Below, in pieces: positions 17,682-25,880 of a stretch of DNA of 64,000 bases; the stretch's first letter is position 1; each line of letters begins with the position of its first letter. This stretch comes from VBAS01 sp963773465 (GTDB lineage Bacteria > Bacteroidota > Bacteroidia > Chitinophagales > Chitinophagaceae). The notes under the pieces were generated by a model. That model was not told where the DNA came from. It saw only the letters and a list, made by a program, of their open reading frames with translations, and ran no database searches. The stretch covers positions 1,178,001-1,242,000 of the forward strand of contig CAVZBF010000001.1 in assembly GCA_963773465.1 (NCBI GenBank), given 5' to 3'. The position numbers and the translations under genes were made by a program.

Positions 17682-18164
17682 ATGGCAAAAGCAGAAAAAA
17701 ATGAACAAAAGCAACCTTTCATTTCAAAGGACGACCGGCCCGAAGTAAAGATCAGTCTTGACACACCACTAAGTAATTTGCGTGTTCGTGAACTATCAGC
17801 CATTTTAGGGTTCATGGTTGGTAAGAATCCAAACTTCGAAGTGGGGAAAACATCGTTGAAAGATTTTTTTGATAAGCCTTTCCCGGAAGTAGTTAAAGAC
17901 TGGATCAAAGAGATAAAGAGTGACAAGTTTGAAAAGATCGAAAAACTTGAAAAGAATGAGAAACACGAGAAGAATGAAAAGCACGAAAAGCCAGAGCGGA
18001 AAGAATTAAAGGCCGAAAAGATTGAACACGATGGCATTTTCGAACAGGGCAACCCAATAGGCCCTGATCCGCGGCTCGAACAGGTAATCCAGGCAGTAGC
18101 CGGTTTAAGCAAACAAGTAAGTCAATTAGCAAATCAAATGGCCGAGTTAGGAAAAAAAGGTTAG
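17682..18164 (+). CDS. Small charged protein of the ATP-grasp operon
   Basis: 160 residues without signal peptide or membrane segment. Three parts are visible: a folded-looking N-terminal half with ISLDTPLSNLRVRELSAILGFM (about 27-48), a Lys/Glu/His repeat (EKxEKxEKHEKNEK type, about 85-115), and a C-terminal amphipathic helix (LEQVIQAVAGLSKQVSQLANQM) with heptad spacing suited to a coiled coil. I do not recognise the family. As last gene of the operon with a strong ribosome binding site and its own downstream terminator, it is a candidate substrate, scaffold or delivery protein for the ATP-grasp pair. This role is inference only. Confidence 0.75.
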   Translation: MAKAEKNEQKQPFISKDDRPEVKISLDTPLSNLRVRELSAILGFMVGKNPNFEVGKTSLKDFFDKPFPEVVKDWIKEIKSDKFEKIEKLEKNEKHEKNEKHEKPERKELKAEKIEHDGIFEQGNPIGPDPRLEQVIQAVAGLSKQVSQLANQMAELGKKG

Positions 18165-18214
18165 AGATGCAATTGTGATCTGATCTTCACTTTCACAATT
18201 AGCTTTAGTTGGAT

Positions 18215-18256
18215 AGTCTGTCTATTTTTTCAACGAAATATAGACAGACTTTATTT
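18215..18256 (+). terminator. Terminator hairpin of the ATP-grasp operon
   Basis: An 11-bp perfect stem (AGTCTGTCTAT 18215-18225 with ATAGACAGACT 18240-18250) is followed by TTATTTA. It lies 50 bp after the stop of the small charged protein. Confidence 0.7.
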
Positions 18257-18370
18257 ATCACCCCTGCAGAGTTCCCTCGGAAAAATCAGGATAAACGCTG
18301 ACCAACATTTACTTTACGTCTCGTAAACCCGAACATAAAATGTTGAAAAAATCTATTATTTTTATTCGAT

Positions 18371-19810
18371 ATGAGACCTTATCCCGTCGTTTGCCTGGTG
18401 ATTTTTGTATTCACATTGATGCTTGCAGTTTCTTGCAAAAAAAAGAAGCCGGATCCACCGCCGCCGCCACCTCCTCCGAAGTCATCAGAAAAAGTAATAA
18501 CATCTTTTATTTTTAGAACTGCGGACAATAGCAACTACATCATTAATAATATATCGGGTACTATCGGGGCTGATACCATTACTGTGCAGGTAAACCAGGG
18601 AGTGAATGTCAGTAATTTTATTCCAAACATAACTTTTACAGGAGTATCGTTGTCACCTGCAAGCGGCTCAGCACAAAATTTTAATAATCTCGTTAATTAT
18701 ACTGTTACTGCCGAAGATGGCAGCACAAAAAAGTATGTAGTAAAAACTGTTTTCCTGCGGGCTAATCAAAAAGTGTTTATTGGCAGTTCAGATGGAAATG
18801 TGTATGCCATCAATGCAAACAATGGAACAGAATTATGGAAGTATACTACAGGTGGGCCTATTCATTCAAGTCCTTTATTGGTTGGCAATACACTTTACAT
18901 CGGCAGTATGGATAAAAATCTTTATGCGCTGGATGCTGCAACCGGAGCATTGAAATGGAAATATCTTACCACGGCCCCGATACGGAGTGAAAGTCCTGTT
19001 ATCTCAAACGGTGTCATATTTATAAGCAGCAAGAATAATTATCCTGACGGCAATGTTTATGCAATTAATGCGACTACAGGGTTATTGAAATGGAACAAGC
19101 AGATTTCCTGGCCGACTTCTCCCGTCGTGTCAGGTGGTAAAGTATATATAAACTCTAATGGTGGTAGTTTTTATACACTAGATGAAGCCACTGGTAATGT
19201 TATATGGTCAACAGTAATTGGTTTGGGAGGCACGCTTCCTACTGTGATAAATGATAAAATATATTTTGCATGTTCTGGTGGCCAGTACCAGCTAAAATGT
19301 ATCAATACCAACACAGGCACGAATTTTTGGAACGCAGTATGTTCTTCAGTGGCAACCAGGCCGGCAATAGCTAATGGGAATCTTTATTTAAGCTCGTCGT
19401 TCTATACCGAACAATATGTCGAAGCATTTAATGCAAGTGATGGAAGTTTTAAATGGCGGTACCAGCTCCTGCATGCCGGAAACTCCAGCACGATCGTAGG
19501 ATCTTGTCCTGTTACACTTGATTCATTGGTGCTGCCTGGTTTTCATTACGGTGATTTTACAGCATTAAAAACGAATGGCACAGTAGCGTGGCATTACGGC
19601 CCTGCCAATAGCGGATGGTATTCAAATCCAGTGGCAGCGAACAGGGTTGTATATGTCGGAGCAAGTGATAATTATCTGCATGCAATTGATGCGACCAATG
19701 GTGCATTGATCTGGAAATTTGCAACCAATGGAGGCGTTATTTCAGGCGCCTGCCTCATCGATTCTGATAATAATATTATTCATGCAGGAAGTTCAGGGGC
19801 GAGGAATTAA
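18371..19810 (+). CDS. PQQ-type beta-propeller lipoprotein
   Basis: 479 residues. A lipoprotein signal (lipobox LAVSC, about Cys22) is followed by a Lys- and Pro-rich linker (eight prolines in a row). Next comes an Ig-like domain ending in VTAEDGSTKKYVV, a motif frequent in Bacteroidota surface proteins. From about residue 135 there are seven or so PQQ-like repeats of the type VYAINANNGTELWKY, LYALDAATGALKWKY and LHAIDATNGALIWKF. The propeller is of the BamB-like class, usually a binding rather than catalytic surface; no PQQ-dehydrogenase active-site motif is visible. Probably surface-exposed; ligand unknown. Confidence 0.88.
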   Translation: MRPYPVVCLVIFVFTLMLAVSCKKKKPDPPPPPPPPKSSEKVITSFIFRTADNSNYIINNISGTIGADTITVQVNQGVNVSNFIPNITFTGVSLSPASGSAQNFNNLVNYTVTAEDGSTKKYVVKTVFLRANQKVFIGSSDGNVYAINANNGTELWKYTTGGPIHSSPLLVGNTLYIGSMDKNLYALDAATGALKWKYLTTAPIRSESPVISNGVIFISSKNNYPDGNVYAINATTGLLKWNKQISWPTSPVVSGGKVYINSNGGSFYTLDEATGNVIWSTVIGLGGTLPTVINDKIYFACSGGQYQLKCINTNTGTNFWNAVCSSVATRPAIANGNLYLSSSFYTEQYVEAFNASDGSFKWRYQLLHAGNSSTIVGSCPVTLDSLVLPGFHYGDFTALKTNGTVAWHYGPANSGWYSNPVAANRVVYVGASDNYLHAIDATNGALIWKFATNGGVISGACLIDSDNNIIHAGSSGARN

Positions 19811-19879
19811 ATAATGCATTTACGCCTTCAATCACCAACAACCGAATAAATTAATTTCAGAAGTTAAAAACCAGAAGCA

Positions 19880-20284
19880 ATGGATAGTAACAAGGTGTAT
19901 GCTTTCCGTCTCAAACCCGGTGAAGATCTTCGCAATAGTATTGAAGCTATGGTGAAAGAAAAAAATATTGAAGCCGGCTGGATCAATACTTGTGCGGGAA
20001 GTCTTACTGATTATACGATACGCTTTGCTAACCAGGCGAAAGGCAATAGTGGTTCAGGCCATTTTGAAATTGTAAGTCTTACAGGTACTGTTTCGGTCAA
20101 TGGCAGTCACCTGCACATTTGCATCAGCGACATTACAGGTAAAACAATTGGCGGTCATTTATTGGAGGGGTGTAGAATTTTTACTACAGCAGAAATTGTT
20201 ATCGGCTTTACTAACGCTTATGAATTCAAAAGAATAAAGGATGAAACTACTGAATGGGAAGAACTGCAGGTAAATGAAAAATAG
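19880..20284 (+). CDS. PPC-domain (DUF296) protein
   Basis: 134 residues covering one PPC/DUF296 domain: AFRLKPGEDL at the start, GWINTCAGSL, FEIVSLTGTVS, and the metal-binding HLHICISD with IGGHLLEGCRIFTTAEIVI. Stand-alone bacterial members form trimers that bind metal through the His residues; in plants the domain sits in AT-hook proteins. Some bacterial members are annotated as DNA-binding, but no DNA-binding motif is seen here. Transcribed alone, in a short gap after the propeller gene. Confidence 0.88.
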   Translation: MDSNKVYAFRLKPGEDLRNSIEAMVKEKNIEAGWINTCAGSLTDYTIRFANQAKGNSGSGHFEIVSLTGTVSVNGSHLHICISDITGKTIGGHLLEGCRIFTTAEIVIGFTNAYEFKRIKDETTEWEELQVNEK

Positions 20285-20474
20285 GTTCTGTTAACGTATG
20301 CACATATAAAAAATAAAGCGTCGAAGCATTAATGGAATGCCTGTGGCGCTACCGACTTTGCGTGAACAAAAAAGATTTGTTACCTTATCTCACGCTGAAC
20401 TGTAATTGATGAGAGATGAACGCCCCGGATAACGCATGCACTCAATAAAGATCAAGGATTTATATACGAAACAA

Positions 20475-21968
20475 ATGAATAAAAAAATTTTTCATCCACT
20501 ATTATTTATTCCGCTGTTACTGGGTTCTGGCAATGATGAAAGCGATAAACGATCTGATGCAAAAAATAATTTTGAGTACGGACAGCCTAATATCATCATG
20601 ATCGTTGTAGACGATCTTCGCTGGGATGAGTTTGCCGCTGCCGGTCATCCTTTTCTATCGACACCCAATATAGACAGGCTGGCCCGTGAAGGTGTGCTTT
20701 TTGAAAATGCTTATCATGTGGTACCGTTGTGTTCGCCAAACAGGGCCAGCATTCTTACCGGTCAATATCCATCACGTCATGGCATTATTGATAATGTAGC
20801 CCGCGACCTTGCGAGTCACCAGCTAAATCTTTTTCCCATAGAATTACAGAAGGCTGGATATGAAACAGCTCATATCGGTAAATGGCATATGGGCAATGAT
20901 CCCACTCCGCGTCCGGGATATAATTATTGGTGCAGCTTCCCGGGCCAGGGCAGAACAATTGATCCGCAATTGTATGAAAACGATACGCTGCAAACTGTAA
21001 TAGGGTACGTAACAGATTTACTAACGGACCGGGCTATCGGGTTTATCAGCAAAAAGCGTGACAAGCCATTTTTTTTGTTTGTAGGTCATAAAGCCATTCA
21101 CCCCGATGCAATACAACTGAACAGTGGAGCGCTGGACCTGGAAGCCGGATCAAAATATATACCTGCACCCCGACATGAAGGAAAATACAAAGATGCAAAG
21201 TTTGAAAGGAGAAAAAATATCATTCAATCGTTCGAGCTTGTGGATTCGCAAACGGTGATCGGCCAAACGATCTATAAAAAAAAGTCAAAAGAAATGGAAG
21301 CGCAGTTCGGAACGATGCTGGATCATTTTACTTCCGACAAAACTATTCGCGACCGATCAGAAATGCTACTGGCTGTTGATGAGGGTTTGGGCAGGATATT
21401 GCAAACACTGGAAGCGTTAAAAATTCTTGATAAAACGTTCATAGTGTTCACCAGTGATAACGGATACTTCTATGGTGAACATGGGTTGAGCCTGGAAAGA
21501 CGCCTGCCTTATGAAGAAGCGGTGAGAACACCACTATTGATAAGATATCCGCCGATGATCAGGAAAAACACAAGGAATAGTGAATTTGTTTTATCTGTTG
21601 ATTATGCGCCAACGGCGTTGATGCTGGCCGGAGCCCGCATCGGACAGCATATCCAGGGACGATCAATTATTCCTTTATTAGAGGGCAAAAAGGCAAACTG
21701 GAGAAAGTCTTTTTTAATGGAATATTACAGTTATGAAAATCCAATGCCCTGGTTAATTGATACAGATTATAAAGCAATAAGAACGGAACGGTATAAATAC
21801 ATTCATTGGTACAAATATGAAAACAGGAATGAGCTCTATGATCTAATAAAAGATCCGTTTGAAATGAATAACCTCATTAACCAGGAGAATATGCAGGGAA
21901 TAAAAAAAGAGCTGGAGCAAAAATTAGCCCTTGAAATAATTAAAGTATTCGGGTTAAACAAAAATTGA
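20475..21968 (+). CDS. Sulfatase (formylglycine type S1)
   Basis: About 497 residues. ATG 20475 is preferred to 20436 because it begins a short hydrophobic signal-like stretch (KKIFHPLLFIPLLLGSG). The sulfatase core is clear: metal-binding NIIMIVVDDLR, the modification motif CSPNR (Cys86, converted to formylglycine by an activating enzyme encoded elsewhere), TGQYPSRHGI, HIGKWHMG, and the C-terminal FTSDNGYFYGEHG. The end FEMNNLI resembles many polysaccharide or choline sulfatases. Likely exported and acting on sulfated glycans. No SusC/D pair is nearby, so the substrate cannot be guessed. Confidence 0.93.
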   Translation: MNKKIFHPLLFIPLLLGSGNDESDKRSDAKNNFEYGQPNIIMIVVDDLRWDEFAAAGHPFLSTPNIDRLAREGVLFENAYHVVPLCSPNRASILTGQYPSRHGIIDNVARDLASHQLNLFPIELQKAGYETAHIGKWHMGNDPTPRPGYNYWCSFPGQGRTIDPQLYENDTLQTVIGYVTDLLTDRAIGFISKKRDKPFFLFVGHKAIHPDAIQLNSGALDLEAGSKYIPAPRHEGKYKDAKFERRKNIIQSFELVDSQTVIGQTIYKKKSKEMEAQFGTMLDHFTSDKTIRDRSEMLLAVDEGLGRILQTLEALKILDKTFIVFTSDNGYFYGEHGLSLERRLPYEEAVRTPLLIRYPPMIRKNTRNSEFVLSVDYAPTALMLAGARIGQHIQGRSIIPLLEGKKANWRKSFLMEYYSYENPMPWLIDTDYKAIRTERYKYIHWYKYENRNELYDLIKDPFEMNNLINQENMQGIKKELEQKLALEIIKVFGLNKN

Positions 21969-22016
21969 AACTGTACTAATCTCCAATCATAAGTACAGTG
22001 GCGGTTTGAAGTTTTA

Positions 22017-22355
22017 TTATACAGGCAGCTGGCCAAGATACCACACAGCAAAAGAGCTTACTGCTATTATAACCACGATGTAAATAAAAATAAGCCGGGT
22101 AGTGTTGGCCGAAGTTTCGTTGAGCAGAAATTTTTGATCGTAAATTATTCTTTGGTTCTCGTTGATCAAAGTGTGATAAGCTTCGTTAATATCTTTAAAC
22201 TTATTTTCGGAAAATTTATTTCCGTTTTTATCAGGATGATATCTCAGCGCCATTTTACGGTAAGACATCTTAATGTCATCGTCCGTAGCACTAAACCCAA
22301 CGTTTAATATTTTATAATAATTTTTAATAAACAATACCTTTTTACCGCCATTCAC
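22017..22355 (-). CDS. J-domain (DnaJ-like) membrane-anchored protein
   Basis: About 112 residues. The N-terminal J-domain (NYYKILNVGFSATDDDIKMSYRKMALRYHPDKNG) carries the HPD motif that stimulates DnaK ATPase, then FKDINEAYHTLINE. The C-terminus has a single membrane segment (about residues 87-105), so it probably recruits DnaK to the membrane. The start is uncertain: the frame opens with GTG at 22355 and has no ATG. An ATG one frame away (22351) suggests a one-base error or shift in the AAAAAGG run. It converges with the sulfatase gene. Confidence 0.82.
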   Translation of the reverse strand: MNGGKKVLFIKNYYKILNVGFSATDDDIKMSYRKMALRYHPDKNGNKFSENKFKDINEAYHTLINENQRIIYDQKFLLNETSANTTRLIFIYIVVIIAVSSFAVWYLGQLPV

Positions 22356-22694
22356 CAGGCAAGCCTGCCTGATAAATAGCGGTCCGTGATATCTCTAATT
22401 AGGCAATCTAATATTTTTGTTGGCGCCACTCCACAGTTATCGGTGGTGTTCTTATTTGTTTCGCGGTGCCCGAATGAACCTCCCGTGATCAATACTTTCT
22501 TTGAATACCTGGTGGATGATATTGACTGCAATGATAAATTCCATAAATGATTTTTTTTATGAAGAATTCACCTGTTCTTGTCCCGTTTTTTCACCTTTTC
22601 AATTTCTCATTGCTTCGGGTCATTTTTGCCGAAACCAAACTGTTGAACTTAAAGTTTGTAGCGCACCTGCAATTTGCAGTCGTCACTCACAAAA

Positions 22695-22741
22695 TACCTC
22701 TTTTGAGGGATTGTCGTCGGCATTGCGACTTAGTAAATTTG
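22695..22741 (+). promoter_or_regulatory. Palindrome plus -33/-7 promoter (regulon site 4)
   Basis: The palindrome 22695-22710 (TACCTCT, TT, TGAGGGA) abuts TTG (22711-22713). Exactly 20 nt later comes TAAATTTG (22734-22741), a perfect -7 element. It would drive the gene pair at 22895/23448. The rest of the 540-bp gap 22356-22894 shows only unsupported overlapping frames. Confidence 0.75.
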
Positions 22742-22894
22742 AGTTGTTCAATGGATGTTAGACCTGGCGTATTGGAAATGTCTTTGGATGCATAACCCCC
22801 TCTCTCTGGAAACAATTCCGTTCCATTATTATTCGCACATAACGTTTTCTTAACTTCTAAAAGGTTTTTATGAAGTATTCAATTTATATCCTTT

Positions 22895-23431
22895 ATGGGA
22901 TTTCGTTTATTTTCCATAATGCTGGCGTTTATAGCGCTGTTAAAACAAAAGACTTACATAAATGAAGTGACCAAAGAAGTTACTGAGGTCGAATTGCCGC
23001 TTGTAGGTAAGTTAAAAACAAATTATCCGTCGCTGGTATTTTTGGCCATGGGTATTTTCCTCGCGGTATTTGTATTTAACAGGTCATACAATACCAAAAG
23101 GATTTGGGAAATAAGCGGAACTTTTATTGATACAACAAGAACGATCACTAATTGGTCAGAAGGCGAATTAAATATTCAACCTTCGGCCATAATAAGAAAA
23201 ACTATCGACAGTATCGGGAACTATCATATATGCCTGGAATTAACTGATGGGCAGGATATAGAAGATGTAGTAGAAGTAATTACGTACACGAATCAAAAAT
23301 TCTCATGCAATATCGAGCCATCCCAGGAAAAGAAGAAAAAGGAGCAAGATGATAACAGCAGCTTGTTGGCCATCTCAACTACATCGACAAGAAAATACAA
23401 GCCTGCTACACTTAATTATTTTAAATATTAA
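22895..23431 (+). CDS. Membrane protein of unknown function (regulon member)
   Basis: About 178 residues. A hydrophobic N-terminus is followed by a charged stretch, then a strong membrane segment (SLVFLAMGIFLAVFVF, about 46-61). The soluble domain ends in a Lys/Glu-rich and Ser/Thr-rich tail. No family recognised. The start is uncertain: an ATG at 22869 lies in another frame. It is the first gene after the palindromic promoter at 22695-22741 and precedes a small secreted protein by 16 bp, so the two probably form an operon. Confidence 0.6.
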   Translation: MGFRLFSIMLAFIALLKQKTYINEVTKEVTEVELPLVGKLKTNYPSLVFLAMGIFLAVFVFNRSYNTKRIWEISGTFIDTTRTITNWSEGELNIQPSAIIRKTIDSIGNYHICLELTDGQDIEDVVEVITYTNQKFSCNIEPSQEKKKKEQDDNSSLLAISTTSTRKYKPATLNYFKY

Positions 23432-23447
23432 TAAAAATTTTAAAAGT

Positions 23448-23783
23448 ATGAAAGCACATATTGTTGCCATCACACTAAGTATATTCCTGAGTGTATCAGT
23501 TTATGCAGATAATTTTCAGTTTTATTATAAATCGGCTGTCAGTTCTGAGTACGTTTCGTATCAATCAGTAAAAATTTATAATGCCGGTAATAGTCTTGTT
23601 TTTTCCGGGTATACTGATAAATATGGCCGTGTGCCGATTAATTTAAGACCGGGGAACTATACCTGCAAAATAATGTATGGAAGGAAAGAATATATAATGT
23701 CAATCGCTATAGATAATAAATTAGACTACAAAATAGTATATTTTGGCTCTTCAATAAGGCCGGTTCTACACAGAAAGTTTTGA
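23448..23783 (+). CDS. Small secreted protein, carboxypeptidase-regulatory-like fold
   Basis: 111 residues. ATG 23448 starts a clear signal peptide (KAHIVAITLSIFLSVSVYA); the longer upstream frame has no support. The mature part (VKIYNAGNSLVFSGYTDKYGRVPINLRPGNYTCKI) has the pattern of small Ig-like CarboxypepD_reg/SpaA-type domains, in which a Gly-Arg turn and a PGxY motif are typical. Predicted periplasmic or surface protein. It follows the membrane protein gene by 16 bp and probably shares its promoter. Function unknown. Confidence 0.68.
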   Translation: MKAHIVAITLSIFLSVSVYADNFQFYYKSAVSSEYVSYQSVKIYNAGNSLVFSGYTDKYGRVPINLRPGNYTCKIMYGRKEYIMSIAIDNKLDYKIVYFGSSIRPVLHRKF

Positions 23784-23874
23784 ATTCATTTGAGGATCTT
23801 CTCCCGGCCTTGTGTAATGTCCTCACTTGTCCCGCATGAGCCGGAAAGGCGACCACCCGGTCTATATCTATGAA

Positions 23875-23902
23875 AATAAAAAGAGCTGCCAATGCAGCTC
23901 TT
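23875..23902 (-). terminator. Rho-independent terminator of the minus-strand small gene
   Basis: A 9-bp stem (AAGAGCTGC 23881-23889 with GCAGCTCTT 23894-23902) with a 4-nt loop. On the minus strand it is followed by TTTTTATTTTC. It lies 24 bp beyond the stop at 23926. Confidence 0.8.
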
Positions 23903-23925
23903 AAATTCAAAAACATTAAAAAGGA

Positions 23926-24210
23926 TCAGTTAAGCGCTGTTTCTTTTTTTCTTTCGGGTAAACCCAATGCAACTGCTTCATTTACTTCATAGCAAAAATT
24001 TGTGGCCAATCCCACTGATTCTTTATCAAGAAATTTTTGAAGTTCATCAACACTACCTGCTTCCCAAACACAAGTGCCCGTTTTACCATCCTTCGATGGA
24101 AAAACAGATATAACGCTGGTACCGGCAGGTGTAGCTCCGATAACTGATTGTGCTTTTGCCCAAAAAGCTGCGGGGTCAGTGATGTTGGTGTGTTGTGCTA
24201 TTACTAACAT
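23926..24210 (-). CDS. Small conserved-looking protein, possible dimeric alpha/beta barrel
   Basis: 94 residues, no signal peptide. Features are VIAQHTNITDPAAFWAKAQSV, a middle segment CVWEAGSVDELQKFLD, and an end with CYEVNEAVALGLPE. The arrangement of strand, helix and strand with a WEAxSVDELQxFLD helix resembles small ferredoxin-like dimeric barrel proteins. I do not recognise a named family. Single gene with its own terminator. Confidence 0.7.
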   Translation of the reverse strand: MLVIAQHTNITDPAAFWAKAQSVIGATPAGTSVISVFPSKDGKTGTCVWEAGSVDELQKFLDKESVGLATNFCYEVNEAVALGLPERKKETALN

Positions 24211-24476
24211 AATTTAAGATTTATATCCGTTCCAGAACAGTTCAGGATCGGACGTGGTTAAAAAAATGAATACAAAAAAGGGATCAAAAAGAAAAGTTTT
24301 CATGTTATACCAGATCAGGCCAGGTGGAGAAATTCAGGAGGCACAAGTAAATGTAGTCTTTTTCTCAACAGGTATCTGTAGCGCTCCCATTTGGTTTCCA
24401 TTAATAAAAAATACATAATTGCTGCTCTTAGTCTGTGCGTTATTCAGTAAATTTATTGTACTTAAAAAAGCCAACC

Positions 24477-25181
24477 ATGAAAGCACTACTATTACTGTTG
24501 TTTATTTTTATCGGCTGCTCTCACTTACCGGCACAAGACTCAACACTTGTTACTATTAAAGCAGGCAACAGAGTTAAAGATGTGCTTACAACAGCCGATA
24601 TGTATTATTTTCCGGAATTCACACCTGGCAACGTGATCTTAAGGGACGGTAAAAGAATAGCGGTGAAGATGAACTATAGCCGCTTGTTTGATCAAATGCT
24701 TTTTATTAATCACAAAGACGATACGCTTGCGCTGGCTGATGAAAAAAATATTAAATTCATTGCTTTCGCCCAGGATACATTTTACTATGACGGAGGATTT
24801 GTCCGGATCATTGTCGATAATGAATTTGTAAAATTGGCCGAGAAACAAGTTTGGGTAGTGGCAGATGTTCGAAAGATCGGTACCCACAATACACCAAAAA
24901 ACACGGTCGCCATTACATCTATTACCAGTTACACAGATGGAACCGATGCAGCAAAAAGTCGCGACCTCTTGCTCAACGAAGATATTTTGTTACGAAAAGA
25001 AACACAATATTATGTGGGAAATGGATACAACCGCTTTGTGCGTGCCGGCAAGAAAAAAGTACAGCAGCTTTTCCCCAAAGAAGAACTGAACATTGAGAAT
25101 TATCTAAAAACAAACAAAGTCAACTTTGATAAAAAGGATGATCTTGAAAAATTAGTTCAGTTCTTAACCGCATTTTATTGA
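24477..25181 (+). CDS. Secreted protein of unknown function (paralogue of 29743)
   Basis: About 234 residues. ATG 24477 begins a signal peptide (KALLLLLFIFIGCSHLPAQ); the Cys in FIGCS could be a lipid-modified residue, but AQD fits signal peptidase I cleavage better. The mature protein has beta-rich repeats (TIKAGNRVKDVL, NVILRDGKRIAVKMNY, DTFYYDGGFVRIIV) and ends VNFDKKDDLEKLVQFL. A frameshifted paralogue, very similar across its length, lies at 29743-30448. Function unknown; probably periplasmic. Confidence 0.75.
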   Translation: MKALLLLLFIFIGCSHLPAQDSTLVTIKAGNRVKDVLTTADMYYFPEFTPGNVILRDGKRIAVKMNYSRLFDQMLFINHKDDTLALADEKNIKFIAFAQDTFYYDGGFVRIIVDNEFVKLAEKQVWVVADVRKIGTHNTPKNTVAITSITSYTDGTDAAKSRDLLLNEDILLRKETQYYVGNGYNRFVRAGKKKVQQLFPKEELNIENYLKTNKVNFDKKDDLEKLVQFLTAFY

Positions 25182-25244
25182 TAAGACAAGGTCAGCTTGA
25201 ATATACTTTGTGCACCTTGACGTCTGCTAAAATTCCCTTTCTTT

Positions 25245-25835
25245 ATGAAGAATTTGTTTGCATTCCTGATCAGTATTTCTCTCTCCATTGCCGTGTTGTC
25301 ACAGGAGCACAAGCCGGAATTATTAAAGGAGCCTGCCGGTTGGGCTTTTGAAAGATTTGAGCTGCCACCATCATTTGCACCAGGCATTCCTTACCACGGT
25401 TTTGAGGAGCTTCGCTTTGCACCCGGTATGTTCAACAAAGACACCGTAACTTATTTTGCCTATGCTTTTATCGCCCAACTTGATATCGTTATTGCAATTT
25501 CACAAAATGATATCAGCGATTATCTTTTAAAATATTACAAAGGCTTATGCAGCAGCGTAGCAAAAGACCGCAAACTTGTAATAGACACTAATCAAATAAC
25601 TGCTATAGTAGAAAAGAAAAAAGGTATACCTGAAACTATTTACAATGCTTCAGTAAATCTGTTTGGAGTTTTTGCTGATGGTGCTCCTGTGAAATTAAAT
25701 ATGGAAGTAAAAGTTTTAATAAACACAGTTGCAAAGAAAACCCGGCTTATTTTTATTGTATCGCCCCGTGAAAAAACGGATGTTGTCTGGAAAAAGCTTT
25801 ATGAGATCCAACAGGCGTTTGCGATACCAAAATAA
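25245..25835 (+). CDS. Secreted protein of unknown function
   Basis: 196 residues with a signal peptide (KNLFAFLISISLSIAVLSQ) and a mature domain including GWAFERFELPPSFAPGIPYHGFEELRFAPGMF, a pattern of a single globular lipocalin-like or unclassified domain. No catalytic motif visible. It follows the gene at 24477 by 63 bp on the same strand and may be co-transcribed. No family recognised. Confidence 0.72.
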   Translation: MKNLFAFLISISLSIAVLSQEHKPELLKEPAGWAFERFELPPSFAPGIPYHGFEELRFAPGMFNKDTVTYFAYAFIAQLDIVIAISQNDISDYLLKYYKGLCSSVAKDRKLVIDTNQITAIVEKKKGIPETIYNASVNLFGVFADGAPVKLNMEVKVLINTVAKKTRLIFIVSPREKTDVVWKKLYEIQQAFAIPK

Positions 25836-25880
25836 AAACTCTGTATAAACTCCAATCTCAAAAAATCAGTAGTCACAATT

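Noticed and set aside
15391..22460. Shared word GGTGTTCTTATTT at about 15391 and 22446
   Set aside because: Only 13 nt, no conserved flanks; may be chance.
22501..22795. Overlapping plus-strand frames of 82-86 residues
   Set aside because: Cys/Phe/His-rich random-looking sequence in two frames; the stretch contains the promoter of the next gene pair instead.
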